Origin: Bacillota bacterium
Lineage (GTDB): Bacteria > Bacillota > Negativicutes > Sporomusales > UBA7701
Assembly (NCBI GenBank): GCA_023415775.1
Contig: JAEZJM010000018.1
Coordinates: 1-64,000 of the forward strand
DNA: 64,000 nucleotides
Direction: 5' to 3'
Part shown: positions 41,585 to 49,695 of the stretch, piece by piece
How the letters are laid out: each line of letters begins with the position of its first letter
How positions within the stretch are numbered: position 1 is the first letter of the stretch
Program-made: the position numbers and the translations under genes
Notes under the pieces: model-generated
Databases searched by the model: none
What the model was told of the DNA's origin: nothing
Seen by the model: the letters and a program-made list of their open reading frames with translations, nothing else

Positions 41585-42059
41585 CGCTGTCTTCTCCTCC
41601 CCCGCCCTTCTTTTGCTCCAGCCACTCTTTTTCGATGTTGGCCCGCATCCGCCCCAGGAGGGCGAGGGCGGCGGCGCGCTCGGCGTCGCTAAAGCCGGCG
41701 AAGCAGATGTCGATGCTGTTGTTCTCCTCGGCGATGATGCCGGGATAGACCTCAAGGGCCAACCCGGTCGGCACGAGCCGCCACATGCGCGCGTCAGCGG
41801 CGTCGCGCTCCCGCTGGACATAGCCGGCGGCCATGAGCTTCTGCACGGCCTTGGTGGTGGTCGTCTTATCGACCTTGAGCAGCACAGACAGCTCGGCGAG
41901 GTTGACGCCGGGGTGCTCGCAGATGCGGGTGAGGAAGGTGAACTGCCCCCGCTGGAGGTTGATCGCCCGGTATTTGACGTCGGCGAGCGTATGTATGCAG
42001 CGGGCCACCGCACCTATTTCGCGGAGGATTTCGTTTTTGAGGCTGTTGATGAGGAACAC
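41577..42059 (-). CDS. MarR-family repressor, about 160 aa
   Basis: Winged helix (about 45-110): NLQRGQFTFLTRICEHPGVNLAELSVLLKVDKTTTTKAVQKLMAAGYVQRERDAADARMW. Start is uncertain: GTG 42057-42059 sits just after AAAGGAAG; the in-frame TTG at 42092 is almost at the predicted transcription start and is therefore unlikely. Two operators overlap its promoter, so it represses its own gene and the downstream acetyltransferase. Confidence 0.9.
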   Translation of the reverse strand: MFLINSLKNEILREIGAVARCIHTLADVKYRAINLQRGQFTFLTRICEHPGVNLAELSVLLKVDKTTTTKAVQKLMAAGYVQRERDAADARMWRLVPTGLALEVYPGIIAEENNSIDICFAGFSDAERAAALALLGRMRANIEKEWLEQKKGGGGEDSDD

Positions 42060-42072
42060 CTTCCTTTGGGTA

Positions 42073-42133
42073 GGGATTAGTTGATATTTCAACTAATCCC
42101 ATTTTACAGCGATATAGTTGAAACGTCAACTAT
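42073..42133 (-). promoter_or_regulatory. MarR promoter with two operators
   Basis: TTGACG (42124-42129) and TAAAAT (42101-42106) on the minus strand, 17-bp spacer. Site 1 (42073-42100) has perfect 12-bp arms GGGATTAGTTGA and complement around 4 bp; site 2 (42114-42133) has 8-bp arms ATAGTTGA and complement around 4 bp. Shared core TAGTTGA-N4-TCAACTA. One covers the -35 box, the other the start point. The 250 bp to the right, up to 42387, is AT-rich with no gene seen. Confidence 0.82.
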
Positions 42134-42387
42134 TTGGATTATCAAGAACATACCTAATAAAATCGCGACTGCTCTCCGGTGTCTGCCTTCCAAATATGCC
42201 AAGATGACCATTATAAATCAAGAATAAGACTTCAGATTGCCCACGAGACATTTAAAATCACTTAGATAACAAAAATGGGCTCGAAATGACAATAGAGGCA
42301 AAATGTATAATAATGGCGAATAAATATTATATATTAATGGCGATTTAGAAATCAGGAGAGTAATGCTACACACCAGGAGGTTAAAGA

Positions 42388-42966
42388 GTGAGAAAACGCC
42401 TGAATGAGTTATCAAGAATTATTTTCACAATAGCGGCCTTGCTTTTGTGGATTCCAACCTTTGTCTATGCTGCTCCTGAAGGAGAAGTACGAAAAATATA
42501 TACGAATAACGATTTTCACTGCCAAATGACCCTTCCGCCCGGTTGGACCGATACAAGCATGACCAATAAGGAGGTTATTTCCCTTTACAAGTCGATCCCA
42601 GTTCTTGACGATAACGGTAAAAAAATGGCGGCAATATTACAAATCCGGCAGAGATTTATCAATTCAACTTTTCAAACACTTGGCGAATTGCCAGATGACA
42701 AAGTAGAAACGATAAAGGACAATTTTATCAAGTATTCGTGGGACAATATTCGCGTCAAAACCGGTATATCAGTTGAAGGAAACGTCCGGGGTATCGGTCA
42801 TCATAAAGTAATTTGGATAATTGAATCCGGTAAATTTAGGGTAATAAATGCAACATTAGTAGAGAAAGGGGTTATGTGGGATTTTAGAGTTGCCATTCCC
42901 AAAGACTACTTTGAGACGATGACAAGTGAATTAGAACAGCTAATTAATTCTTTAACGATGCTGTAA
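42388..42966 (+). CDS. AT-rich secreted protein of unknown function, 192 aa
   Basis: GTG start after AGGAGG (7 nt). Signal peptide about 1-28 (IIFTIAALLLWIPTFVYAA). The mature part has NDFHCQMTLPPGWTDTSMTNKEVISLYKSI and a long helix FETMTSELEQLINSLTML, a layout seen in secreted lipocalin/PsbP-like small proteins, though no family is certain. Its base composition and A/T-ending codons differ strongly from all neighbours, as does the 250 bp upstream. This suggests recent acquisition. Confidence 0.72.
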   Translation: MRKRLNELSRIIFTIAALLLWIPTFVYAAPEGEVRKIYTNNDFHCQMTLPPGWTDTSMTNKEVISLYKSIPVLDDNGKKMAAILQIRQRFINSTFQTLGELPDDKVETIKDNFIKYSWDNIRVKTGISVEGNVRGIGHHKVIWIIESGKFRVINATLVEKGVMWDFRVAIPKDYFETMTSELEQLINSLTML

Positions 42967-43045
42967 AATGAGGTTACAGGCAAACGCAGTATCGACACAT
43001 TATTTATATGCTTAAACTAGCCAAGGATACGATAAAAAGGCACTT

Positions 43046-43266
43046 CGCCGGAGGCGGCGGGGGACGCAGGCGTGGGCGGCGTTGCGGAGGGCGTTACGCG
43101 CCGTTGGCGCAGGAGGCCGGTAACACGAACGTACGCCCGATCATGGATGGTCGGGCGAGTCCGCAAGGAGCCGGATGCGACTTTTGCGGACGGTACGGCT
43201 GTGTCGGCCGGAGCCTACGGCGCGTTCGACCGGAGCTTCGGCGCATAGCCTGTGTTCTCCGCGGTT
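43046..43266 (-). repeat. Family B palindromic repeat, copy B1
   Basis: About 221 bp in reverse orientation to B2 (46854-47072). Shared strings (minus strand) include GCGGAGAACACAGGC, GAACGCGCCGTAGGCT, GGCCGACACAGCCGTACCGTC and GGGCGTACGTTCGTGTTACC. Terminal arms GGAGAAC.CAGGC and GCCTGCGT are inverted repeats. It lies between convergent genes; reading frames inside it are not real. Confidence 0.85.
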
Positions 43267-43290
43267 GTAGCAGCATACGATACACGGAAA

Positions 43291-43314
43291 AACTCCCGGT
43301 TTGCGCCGGGAGTT
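43291..43314. terminator. Bidirectional terminator
   Basis: AACTCCCGG/CCGGGAGTT, 6-nt loop, between repeat B1 and the EmrB-type stop codon. Confidence 0.8.
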
Positions 43315-43339
43315 ATATTTCTTTAACTTTATTCGTTTG

Positions 43340-44914
43340 TTAAGGCGACGAGGTCGCCGGTTGGCTCGTCGGCGTTTCTTGGGGCGGTTTGGGGATGTCG
43401 CGGATGAAGAGGGCGGCTAGGACGCCGAGAACGGCGAGGAGGGCGACGATCTGGAAGACGTCGCCGTAGGCCATGACGGCAGCCTGCCTGGTTACAAGCC
43501 CCTGGAGGACGGACAGGGCCGCGCCGTAAGCCTGGTCGGCCGCGAGGCCGCTCTGCATGAAGCCGCCTTTGAGTCCGGCGAGCAGCTCCGTCGCGGCGGG
43601 CGAGGCGGTGTCGACGTATTCGGCGAGAATGCGGCTGTGGAAGGTCGTCCGCTCGTCGAGGAAGGTGCCGAAGATGGCGATGCCGACGCTGCCGCCGACG
43701 TTTTTGAAGAGATTGAAGACACCGGAGCCGACGCCGGTTTTTTCCGGGGGAAGGGTGGCCATGGCGGCGTTGGAGAGGGGCGACATGGTGAGCGCCAGGC
43801 CGGCGCCCATGAGGGCGAGGCGGACGGCGATGAAGGGGTAGGCGGTGTCGGCGGTCATGGTGCGGAAGGAGTACATCGCGACGGCGAGGAGGAGCATGCC
43901 GATGGCGGTGGGCGTCCTCCCTCCCGCGCTGTCGGCGAGCTTGCCGCCCAGGGGAGCCATGACGATCATGGCGCCGATGAGGGGGAAGAGCGAGAGGCCG
44001 GCGCGGATGGGCGAGTAGCCGAGGATGTTGCGGAGGAAGAAGGGGATGAGGAACAGGCCGCCCATCAGGGCCATGAAGGTGAGGAAGCCGACGATGTTGG
44101 CGACGGAGAAGGTGGCGCTGCGGAAGAGGCCGAGGTCGACGAGCGGCTCGTCGACATGGCTTTCGATGTAGATGAAGGCGGCGAGGCTGACGGCCATGAG
44201 GGTGAAGAGGCCGAGGATGTAGGGCGAGGTCCAGCCCTCCTGACCGCCGCGGTTGAGGGCGACGATGAGGGCGCTGAGGCTGGCGACGAGGGCGAAGCCG
44301 CCGAGGTAGTCGATGGGCTTGGTGGTGTCCTGGGGGGGCGATTCTTCGAGGACGAGAACGGCCAGGACGATGCCGAGGGCGGAGATGGGGACGATGCTGC
44401 TGAACAGCGCCCGCCAGCTTACATATTCGACGATGTAGCCGCCGACGGTGGGCCCGAGGACGGCGCCGGCGGCCGCCAGGGCCCCCCACATGCCCATGGC
44501 CTGGCCGCGCTCGGCGGGCGGGAAGGCGTCGCCGACGAGGGCCATGGCGTTGGGGAAGTACATGGCGGCGCCGAGCCCCTGGAGGATGCGGAAGAAGATG
44601 ACGGACGCGGCGTTCCAGGAGAGGCCGACCATCATGGTGGCGACGGTGAAGACGACCAGGCCGGCGACGTAGACCTTCTTGCGGCCGAACTGGTCGCCGA
44701 ATTTGCCGGTGATGGGCAGGGTGGCGCCATAGGGGATCATGTAGGCTAAGAGCACCCAGGTGACGGTGTCCATGGTGAAGCCGAAGGAGTTCATGATGTT
44801 GCTGAGGGCGATGTCGAGCGAGCTGGCGACATAGCCGCTGAGGACGGTGCCGAGGGAGACGACGGCGAGGACGAGGTATTTGTTGGGTTTGGCGGCGGCG
44901 TTCACGGCGCTCAC
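43340..44914 (-). CDS. DHA2-family (EmrB/QacA) multidrug efflux permease, 524 aa
   Basis: Fourteen-helix MFS exporter. Motif A in the 2-3 loop GKFGDQFGRKKVYV, motif C-like GAVLGPTVGGYIVEYVSW, and the N-terminal SLDIALSNIMNSFGFTMDTVTWVLLAYMI are DHA2 hallmarks. It works with the adjacent HlyD-type protein to move drugs across both membranes of a diderm cell. GTG start overlaps the HlyD stop by 4 bp. Third gene of padR-hlyD-emrB. Confidence 0.95.
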   Translation of the reverse strand: MSAVNAAAKPNKYLVLAVVSLGTVLSGYVASSLDIALSNIMNSFGFTMDTVTWVLLAYMIPYGATLPITGKFGDQFGRKKVYVAGLVVFTVATMMVGLSWNAASVIFFRILQGLGAAMYFPNAMALVGDAFPPAERGQAMGMWGALAAAGAVLGPTVGGYIVEYVSWRALFSSIVPISALGIVLAVLVLEESPPQDTTKPIDYLGGFALVASLSALIVALNRGGQEGWTSPYILGLFTLMAVSLAAFIYIESHVDEPLVDLGLFRSATFSVANIVGFLTFMALMGGLFLIPFFLRNILGYSPIRAGLSLFPLIGAMIVMAPLGGKLADSAGGRTPTAIGMLLLAVAMYSFRTMTADTAYPFIAVRLALMGAGLALTMSPLSNAAMATLPPEKTGVGSGVFNLFKNVGGSVGIAIFGTFLDERTTFHSRILAEYVDTASPAATELLAGLKGGFMQSGLAADQAYGAALSVLQGLVTRQAAVMAYGDVFQIVALLAVLGVLAALFIRDIPKPPQETPTSQPATSSP

Positions 44915-45933
44915 CTGCCTGTGAGGATGGCGACGACGGCCGACATCCCGGGCCTGAGGGCAGCCTGGCCGCTGTCGGTGATTTTTATCTTGACGGGGAT
45001 GCGCTGGGTGACTTTGGTGAAGTTGCCGGTGGCGTTGTCGGCCGGCAGGAGGGCGAACTGGGAGCCGGTGGCGGCGCCGACTTCGGCGACTTCACCGGTG
45101 AATTTCTGGCGCGGGTAGGCGTCGACGGTGAAAGTAACGGACGCGCCGCTCGCTATGCGGCCGATTTCGGTTTCCTCGATGTTGGCCTCGACCCAGGAAT
45201 CGGCGGGGTTGGTGATGCTGTAGACGGTCTGGCCAACCGAGACCGTCTCGCCGCGGTCGACGGGGAGCTTGGCGATAATGCCGGCGACGGGGGCGGTGAT
45301 GACGGAGTTTTCGACCTGGAGGCGGGCGTTTTTGAGGGCGGCGGCGGCCTGGTCTACCTGAGCGCGGGCGTAGTCGACGTCCTGGGCGGCCGCGCCTTCG
45401 GCTGCGAGGCTGAGGCCCTGGCGGGCGGCCTCGTACTGGGCCTGGGCTACTTTGAGGGCGGTGAGGGCTTGGTCGCGCTGCTGGGCGGACAGGGCGCCGT
45501 CTTCGTAGAGGGTGGCGGTGCGCTCGTAGTCACGGCGGGCGTTATCCAGGCTGGCTTCGGCCTGGGCAACCGAGGCTTCGGCCTGGGCGACCTGCTGGGG
45601 ACGGCTGCCGGCCTCAAGGGAGGCGAGCTTGGCCTGGGCGGCGGCGAGATTGGCCGCGGCCTGTTCGACCTGAATCACCAGGGCTTTGCCGTCGATGCGG
45701 GCGATGACCTGGCCGGCCTCGACCCGGTCGCCTTCGCGGACGGCTAGCTCTTCGACCTGGCCGGAGATTTTGGTGCTGACGTTGATGATGCTGCTCTTGA
45801 TTCTGGCGTCGTCGGTGGAGACTTTGGCGCTGGCGGTGTACCACCACCCGCCCCCCGCTATGGCGAGAACGGCCGCTACGCAGCCGGCGGTCAGGGCGAG
45901 TTTGCGTTTGTCCATTTTTTTCGGGCCGCTCAT
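44911..45933 (-). CDS. HlyD/EmrA-type membrane fusion protein, 340 aa
   Basis: One N-terminal membrane anchor (about 11-29), lipoyl half-motifs (VEELAVREGDRVEAGQVIARIDG and VITAPVAGIIAKLPVDRGETVSVGQTVYSI), and between them a long alpha-hairpin rich in Ala/Gln (about 85-195), partly a tandem of AQAEASVAQAEASL. Final beta-barrel IVEANIEETEIG-like. AGGAGG is 7 nt before ATG. Needs an outer-membrane factor elsewhere; this supports a two-membrane envelope. Confidence 0.95.
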   Translation of the reverse strand: MSGPKKMDKRKLALTAGCVAAVLAIAGGGWWYTASAKVSTDDARIKSSIINVSTKISGQVEELAVREGDRVEAGQVIARIDGKALVIQVEQAAANLAAAQAKLASLEAGSRPQQVAQAEASVAQAEASLDNARRDYERTATLYEDGALSAQQRDQALTALKVAQAQYEAARQGLSLAAEGAAAQDVDYARAQVDQAAAALKNARLQVENSVITAPVAGIIAKLPVDRGETVSVGQTVYSITNPADSWVEANIEETEIGRIASGASVTFTVDAYPRQKFTGEVAEVGAATGSQFALLPADNATGNFTKVTQRIPVKIKITDSGQAALRPGMSAVVAILTGR

Positions 45934-45971
45934 GTTGATTCCTCCTGATATAATAATTGTGGGTTGTTTTT

Positions 45972-46328
45972 TCAGTCGGCGAAGAGGAAATCGCGGATGG
46001 CTTTATGGCGACGCTCGAGCTCCAGCATTTTGGCCCGGGCGGTGTTTTTCAGCGTGGCGAGGTAGGCGCACCCGCCGGGAGTGATGGTGTAGACGCGCTT
46101 GCTGCGGGTGGCGGGGTTTTCCCAGCTGCCGGCGACGTAGCCGTCCTCTTCGAGCTGGTGGAGGAGCGGATAGAGGAAATTGGGGTTGGGCTGAACGGCA
46201 TTGCCGGTGACGAGTTTGATCTCGGCGGCGATGCGGTTGCCGTGGGCGGCTCCTGTTTTGAGGATCTTAAGGATGAAAAGGGCGGTGACGAGCTTGATCC
46301 ACGTTTTGGCGTCCGGGCGGCTGAACAC
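45972..46328 (-). CDS. PadR-family transcriptional regulator, 118 aa
   Basis: GTG start with AAAGGAGGT 8 nt upstream. Winged-helix PadR pattern: FILKILKTGAAHGNRIAAEIKLVTGNAVQPNPNFLYPLLHQLEEDGYVAGSWENPATRSKRVYTITPGG. A short C-terminal helix mediates dimerisation. It heads the efflux operon and is the likely repressor. The AT-rich upstream region has the palindrome TATTAATATTAATA (46395-46408) as an operator candidate. Confidence 0.93.
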   Translation of the reverse strand: MFSRPDAKTWIKLVTALFILKILKTGAAHGNRIAAEIKLVTGNAVQPNPNFLYPLLHQLEEDGYVAGSWENPATRSKRVYTITPGGCAYLATLKNTARAKMLELERRHKAIRDFLFAD

Positions 46329-46457
46329 GGCTGAAGACCTCCTTTGCGGGGCGCGTAGTTTGCAATAATTTTATTTTTATGTTAAGTATAACAATATTAA
46401 TATTAATAGGTTTTGCGGCCGACGTCAATTTGGGATTACCGGTAAGAATGGGCGGGG

Positions 46458-46486
46458 CTGCCAGGAGGGTGGCCGTCTGGTATAAT
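46458..46486 (+). promoter_or_regulatory. Extended -10 promoter
   Basis: CTGCCA (46458-46463), 17-bp spacer, TATAAT (46481-46486) preceded by TGG. Confidence 0.6.
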
Positions 46487-46517
46487 TAGCTTAGCTGCGA
46501 TGAGGAGATGATACAGG

Positions 46518-46712
46518 ATGTGTAATTCGCTGGGCTGCTGCCTGGACGGGGTGTACGATGTTTTCGAGAAGAGGCTGCTGAGGGACGGCGTCGCCGTCTG
46601 CTTGAACGCGCTGACGGCGGAGAAGTTCGCGGAACGGCTGGCAGCGAGGGGGATCAAGGCTGTCAGGTCGGCGACGGACGGTAAGCGGCACGAGTTCCGG
46701 CTGGAAAGGTGA
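46518..46712 (+). CDS. Small hypothetical protein, 64 aa
   Basis: GAGGAG is 10 nt before ATG, with a good promoter upstream and a terminator downstream. The product begins MCNSLGCCLDGVYDVFEKRLL, with three Cys in the first eight residues, then a helical ALTAEKFAERLAARGIKAV and a basic end. The Cys cluster could bind metal, but no motif is recognised. Confidence 0.65.
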   Translation: MCNSLGCCLDGVYDVFEKRLLRDGVAVCLNALTAEKFAERLAARGIKAVRSATDGKRHEFRLER

Positions 46713-46726
46713 ATAGCCAATAGCAA

Positions 46727-46754
46727 AAGCGGCCCGCCGGGAGGCGGGCCGCTT
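46727..46754 (+). terminator. Hairpin terminator
   Basis: AAGCGGCCCGCC/GGCGGGCCGCTT, 4-nt loop, 14 bp after the 64-aa gene; short T content. Confidence 0.75.
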
Positions 46755-46853
46755 CGCTATGCGGGAAAGACTTATAGGGAGGCCGGGGGCAAGGACACGG
46801 AGTTGGTCGGAGTGATCACTGGGATAGCTTGTCTTTAAGTTAGTTCGGTATAT

Positions 46854-47072
46854 GCCGCGGAGAACGCAGGCTTTGCGCCGGAGCTACGGCCGAACGCGCC
46901 GTAAGGCTCGGGCCGACACAGCCGTACCGTCGCCAACTGTCGTCCGTGACAGATGGCTCCTCGCCCGTCCGTCCATGGACGGGCGTACGTTCGTGTTACC
47001 GGCCTGTTTCACCAACGGCGCGTATTCGTCCTCCGCAACGGCGCACGCCTGCGTTCTCCGCCGCCTCCGGCG
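46854..47072 (+). repeat. Family B palindromic repeat, copy B2
   Basis: About 219 bp. The ends CGGAGAACGCAGGC and GCCTGCGTTCTCCG are perfect 14-bp inverted repeats; internal arms around GAACGCGCCGTA and CAACGGCGCGTA are also related. About 80 % alike to B1 by eye. Repeat A2 begins 31 bp further on, making a composite. Confidence 0.85.
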
Positions 47073-47103
47073 CTTGTTGCCTCCGCTCCCCGGACTGCCG
47101 GGG

Positions 47104-47219
47104 CCGTTCAGAAGTGCCCAGATGCAAGACGCACCGGAAGAGCGCGCCGCGACGTGTACTCGGATGTACACTAGCAAGCGCTCTGAGGAGCAACGCCGCA
47201 GATGGGCGCTTATGGGCGG
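47104..47219 (+). repeat. Family A palindromic repeat, copy A2
   Basis: 116 bp. Arms AAGTGCCCA/TGGGCGCTT, AGAGCGC/GCGCTCT and GTGTAC/GTACAC differ from other copies in matched pairs. Its right end runs into the lysE-type gene and supplies that gene's stop codon. Confidence 0.88.
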
Positions 47220-47830
47220 CCAACCAGGAGCTGCCATCCTTCGCGAACGAGAAGGATGGCGAGCACGAGTAATAGCGCGGCAAGGAGGCGCATTACTATG
47301 ATATACCCCCGACCGGTGAAGGCGGGGCGGGATTTGCTTACTACATAGGCGAGGAGGATTTTGGCGCCGACGAGGCAGGCGTAGAAAGCGCCGAGGAAGG
47401 CTGCGGCGCTGGCGGGGCCGTCCTGCCAGGCGGTCAGGAGGAGCGGGCTGCCGACGGTGAGCCAGAAGAGGTAGGGGTGAGGGCTGAGGAGGTTGACGAC
47501 CGCGCCGCGGAAGACGGAGTTGGCGGCCGCGGTGTCTACCTCGGCCGAGGGCGGGCCGGAGCGGGCGTTTTCCCAGGCCATATGGGCGACGAACAGGGCG
47601 CCGGCGAGGGCGATGAGGCCGAGGAGCTGTTTATAGGCGGCGAAGGCGGCCAGCAGCCAGGTGGCGGCGACGATTATCGGCAGGTCGGTGGCGAGCGGCG
47701 AGCAGGCGGCTTTTATGCCTTCGCGGCGGCCGTATTTCATCGTCTGGGCGATGACGAGCGCGAACAGGGGGCCGGGAGACAGGCCGGCCGACAGGCCCAG
47801 GGAGGCGCCGGCGAGCAGGAAGGCGAGCAT
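47210..47830 (-). CDS. LysE-family exporter, 206 aa
   Basis: Six-helix amino-acid/metabolite exporter: SLGLSAGLSPGPLFALVIAQTMKYGRREGIKAA is the LysE/RhtB signature, with GAVVNLLSPHPYLFWLTVG in the middle. Substrate unknown. AAAGG precedes ATG. The last codons and the stop lie in repeat A2, so the natural C-terminus may have been altered by the repeat. Upstream neighbour in the same direction is an EamA transporter 8 bp away. Confidence 0.9.
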   Translation of the reverse strand: MLAFLLAGASLGLSAGLSPGPLFALVIAQTMKYGRREGIKAACSPLATDLPIIVAATWLLAAFAAYKQLLGLIALAGALFVAHMAWENARSGPPSAEVDTAAANSVFRGAVVNLLSPHPYLFWLTVGSPLLLTAWQDGPASAAAFLGAFYACLVGAKILLAYVVSKSRPAFTGRGYIIVMRLLAALLLVLAILLVREGWQLLVGRP

Positions 47831-47837
47831 GGGTAAA

Positions 47838-48770
47838 TCAACCTTTCCGGGTTTTGGTGGTGGCAGACGGCGAGGGGGACGGGCTGCGGGCGAGCCACAG
47901 ACCGAGGAAGATGACGACGCCGCCGGCCGCCTGGAGGAGGCCGAAGCTTTCGTCCAGCCAGAGCCAGGCGAAGACGATGGAGACGATGGGGCAGAGGTTG
48001 GGGTAGAGTGATGCCCGCGTGCTGCCGAGGGCTTTGACGGCCCATATCCAGGTGAAGTTGGCGACGGCGAGGGCGAGGGAGGCGGAGAATACTACGCTTA
48101 GCCAGCCGGCGGCCGGGACGGCGGCGAGGTCGGTGCGGGCGAGGCCGGGGACGGCGATGAGCGCGAAGAGGACAGCGTTGACGGCGAAGACGGAGGCCAT
48201 GATCTGGTGGAGCGAGTAGCTGTCGGTGAGGCGGCGGAAGGCGACGGTGTAGTAGCCGTAGCCGCATTGGCCGATGAGGATGAGGACGGCGCCGGTGAGG
48301 TGCGGGCCGGTCAGGCTTATTTCTTTGCCTGCGCCGGCGACGGTGAGGACGACGCCGCCGAGCGACAGGGCGATGGCCATGGCGGTGCGGGGCGAAAGGG
48401 ACTCGTAGCCGAAGAGGCGGTTGATGAGGGCGACATTGACGGGCAGGGTGGCGAGGATGAGGGCGGCGTTGCCGGAGGTGGTGACGTCCATGCCATAGAT
48501 TATGAAGATTTGATTGAAAAAGAAGCCGAAGACGCTGATGGCGCCGAGGTGGCTAAGGTCTTTGGCGGGCATGGGCCGGTAGAGGCCGCTGGCCAGCATG
48601 ACGCCGCCGGAGAGCAGGGTGGCGATGACCATGCGGAAGGCGTTGTAGACGAGGGGGTCCATGGCGTTTAGGCCGATCTTCATGATCGGGGTGTTGACGC
48701 CCCAGATGAGGACGATGGCGAGCATGACGATTTCGACTTTGCGGACTGAGGTTGTTGTGGCGGGTGTCAC
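47838..48770 (-). CDS. EamA/DMT-family transporter, 310 aa
   Basis: Ten helices in two EamA repeats. The first begins VEIVMLAIVLIWGVNTPIMKIGLNAMDPLVYNAFRMVIATLL, the second at about 155 (GPHLTGAVLILIGQCGYGYYTVAFRRL). GTG 48768-48770 follows GGAG by 8 nt. The frame is open much further upstream but without coding features. Likely metabolite efflux; co-transcribed with the LysE-type gene. Confidence 0.9.
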   Translation of the reverse strand: MTPATTTSVRKVEIVMLAIVLIWGVNTPIMKIGLNAMDPLVYNAFRMVIATLLSGGVMLASGLYRPMPAKDLSHLGAISVFGFFFNQIFIIYGMDVTTSGNAALILATLPVNVALINRLFGYESLSPRTAMAIALSLGGVVLTVAGAGKEISLTGPHLTGAVLILIGQCGYGYYTVAFRRLTDSYSLHQIMASVFAVNAVLFALIAVPGLARTDLAAVPAAGWLSVVFSASLALAVANFTWIWAVKALGSTRASLYPNLCPIVSIVFAWLWLDESFGLLQAAGGVVIFLGLWLARSPSPSPSATTKTRKG

Positions 48771-48938
48771 GTTATCATCTCCGTTGTGTGCTGCATGATT
48801 TGTTTTATTCCACACGACGCGCCGGCTCCCCTCCGCCGCGCGGAAATAAAAAGGATTTGTCGGCGCGACGCCGAAGGTAAGTGTGCGCCGGCGGAAAATA
48901 CGGCCGGCGGCAAAGCAGGGAAAGGGACGGTCGATGGT

Positions 48939-49457
48939 ATGGCAAACGGCGTAGCGGGGCTGTGGGGTATCGAGGCCAGGGCGTTTCGCGTGCCGTTTAT
49001 GCCGTTTACGCATAATTTCTGGGCGCTGGTGGACGCGGCCGGTAAGGTGGCCGACCAGCTGCACGGGCTGGCGGTCGATCCGCGGACAGGAAAGGCGAAA
49101 GCGATCGGCTGGTCGGCGCACCGGCTGCTGGCGGTGCGGGGGGCGGGGTTCGCGTGGGCGCTGCAGCCGGGGCAGCCGGCGGCGGTGTGCGCGCGCGGCG
49201 GCGAAACCGAGGTGGCGGCGCGCTGGCTGGCGGCGGCAGCGGCCATCCCGGCAATCAACGGGCTGGAGCTGCGCTACCCGAATCTTTGGCAGCACGGTTT
49301 CCGGGCGAATTCCAACAGTATGTTCAGCACTTTCGGGCTGATAATGGGGTTCGACGCCCCAGCGGAGCTTCTGCCGACGCTGGCTCCGGGGGCGAAGCTG
49401 GTGGTGTCGCGCGAGCTTATCGAACTTTATCGTTACCGACCACCGTCGACGGGCTGA
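48939..49457 (+). CDS. Hypothetical protein, 172 aa
   Basis: ATG 48939 chosen because homology-like content begins there (MANGVAGLWGIEARAF); the frame extends to 48786 without ribosome-site support. Two striking blocks are THNFWALVDAAGKVADQLHGLAVDP (about 27-51) and LWQHGFRANSNSMFSTFGLIMGF (about 128-150). The spaced His and Asn recall hydrolase or transglutaminase-like toxins and immunity proteins, but the fold cannot be assigned. No signal peptide. Confidence 0.65.
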   Translation: MANGVAGLWGIEARAFRVPFMPFTHNFWALVDAAGKVADQLHGLAVDPRTGKAKAIGWSAHRLLAVRGAGFAWALQPGQPAAVCARGGETEVAARWLAAAAAIPAINGLELRYPNLWQHGFRANSNSMFSTFGLIMGFDAPAELLPTLAPGAKLVVSRELIELYRYRPPSTG

Positions 49458-49490
49458 GGCTTCGCGCCGCCAGGACCCGGGCGTGGAAAA

Positions 49491-49516
49491 GCCGGCCGGA
49501 GAATACTCCGGCCGGC
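49491..49516 (+). terminator. Rho-independent terminator
   Basis: GCCGGCCGGAG/CTCCGGCCGGC, 4-nt loop, followed by CTTGTTTAT. Confidence 0.82.
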
Positions 49517-49570
49517 CTTGTTTATGCCACTCCCCCGCCCTTCTGTTCATTTTACCTTGATTCGCCGGAA

Positions 49571-49686
49571 CCGTTCAGAAGTCCTCAGATGCAAGGCGGA
49601 ACGAGCATGCGCAGCGACGCGTACTCGGTTCGTACGCTAGCAAGCACGCGCAGGGCCAACACAGCAGATGAGGGCTTATCAACGGT
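49571..49686 (+). repeat. Family A palindromic repeat, copy A3
   Basis: 116 bp. Outer arms CCGTT/AACGG, then AAGTCCTCA/TGAGGGCTT; centre GCGTAC/GTACGC; intermediate arms TGCGC/GCGCA. Lies between convergent genes. Confidence 0.9.
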
Positions 49687-49695
49687 TCCTATGAA

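Noticed and set aside
46852..47301. 149-aa and overlapping open frames across repeats B2 and A2
   Set aside because: They follow the repeat sequence, lack ribosome sites and are not conserved between copies. Similar frames at 43008-43343, 49154-49699, 54462-54746 and 20284-20598 were rejected for the same reason.
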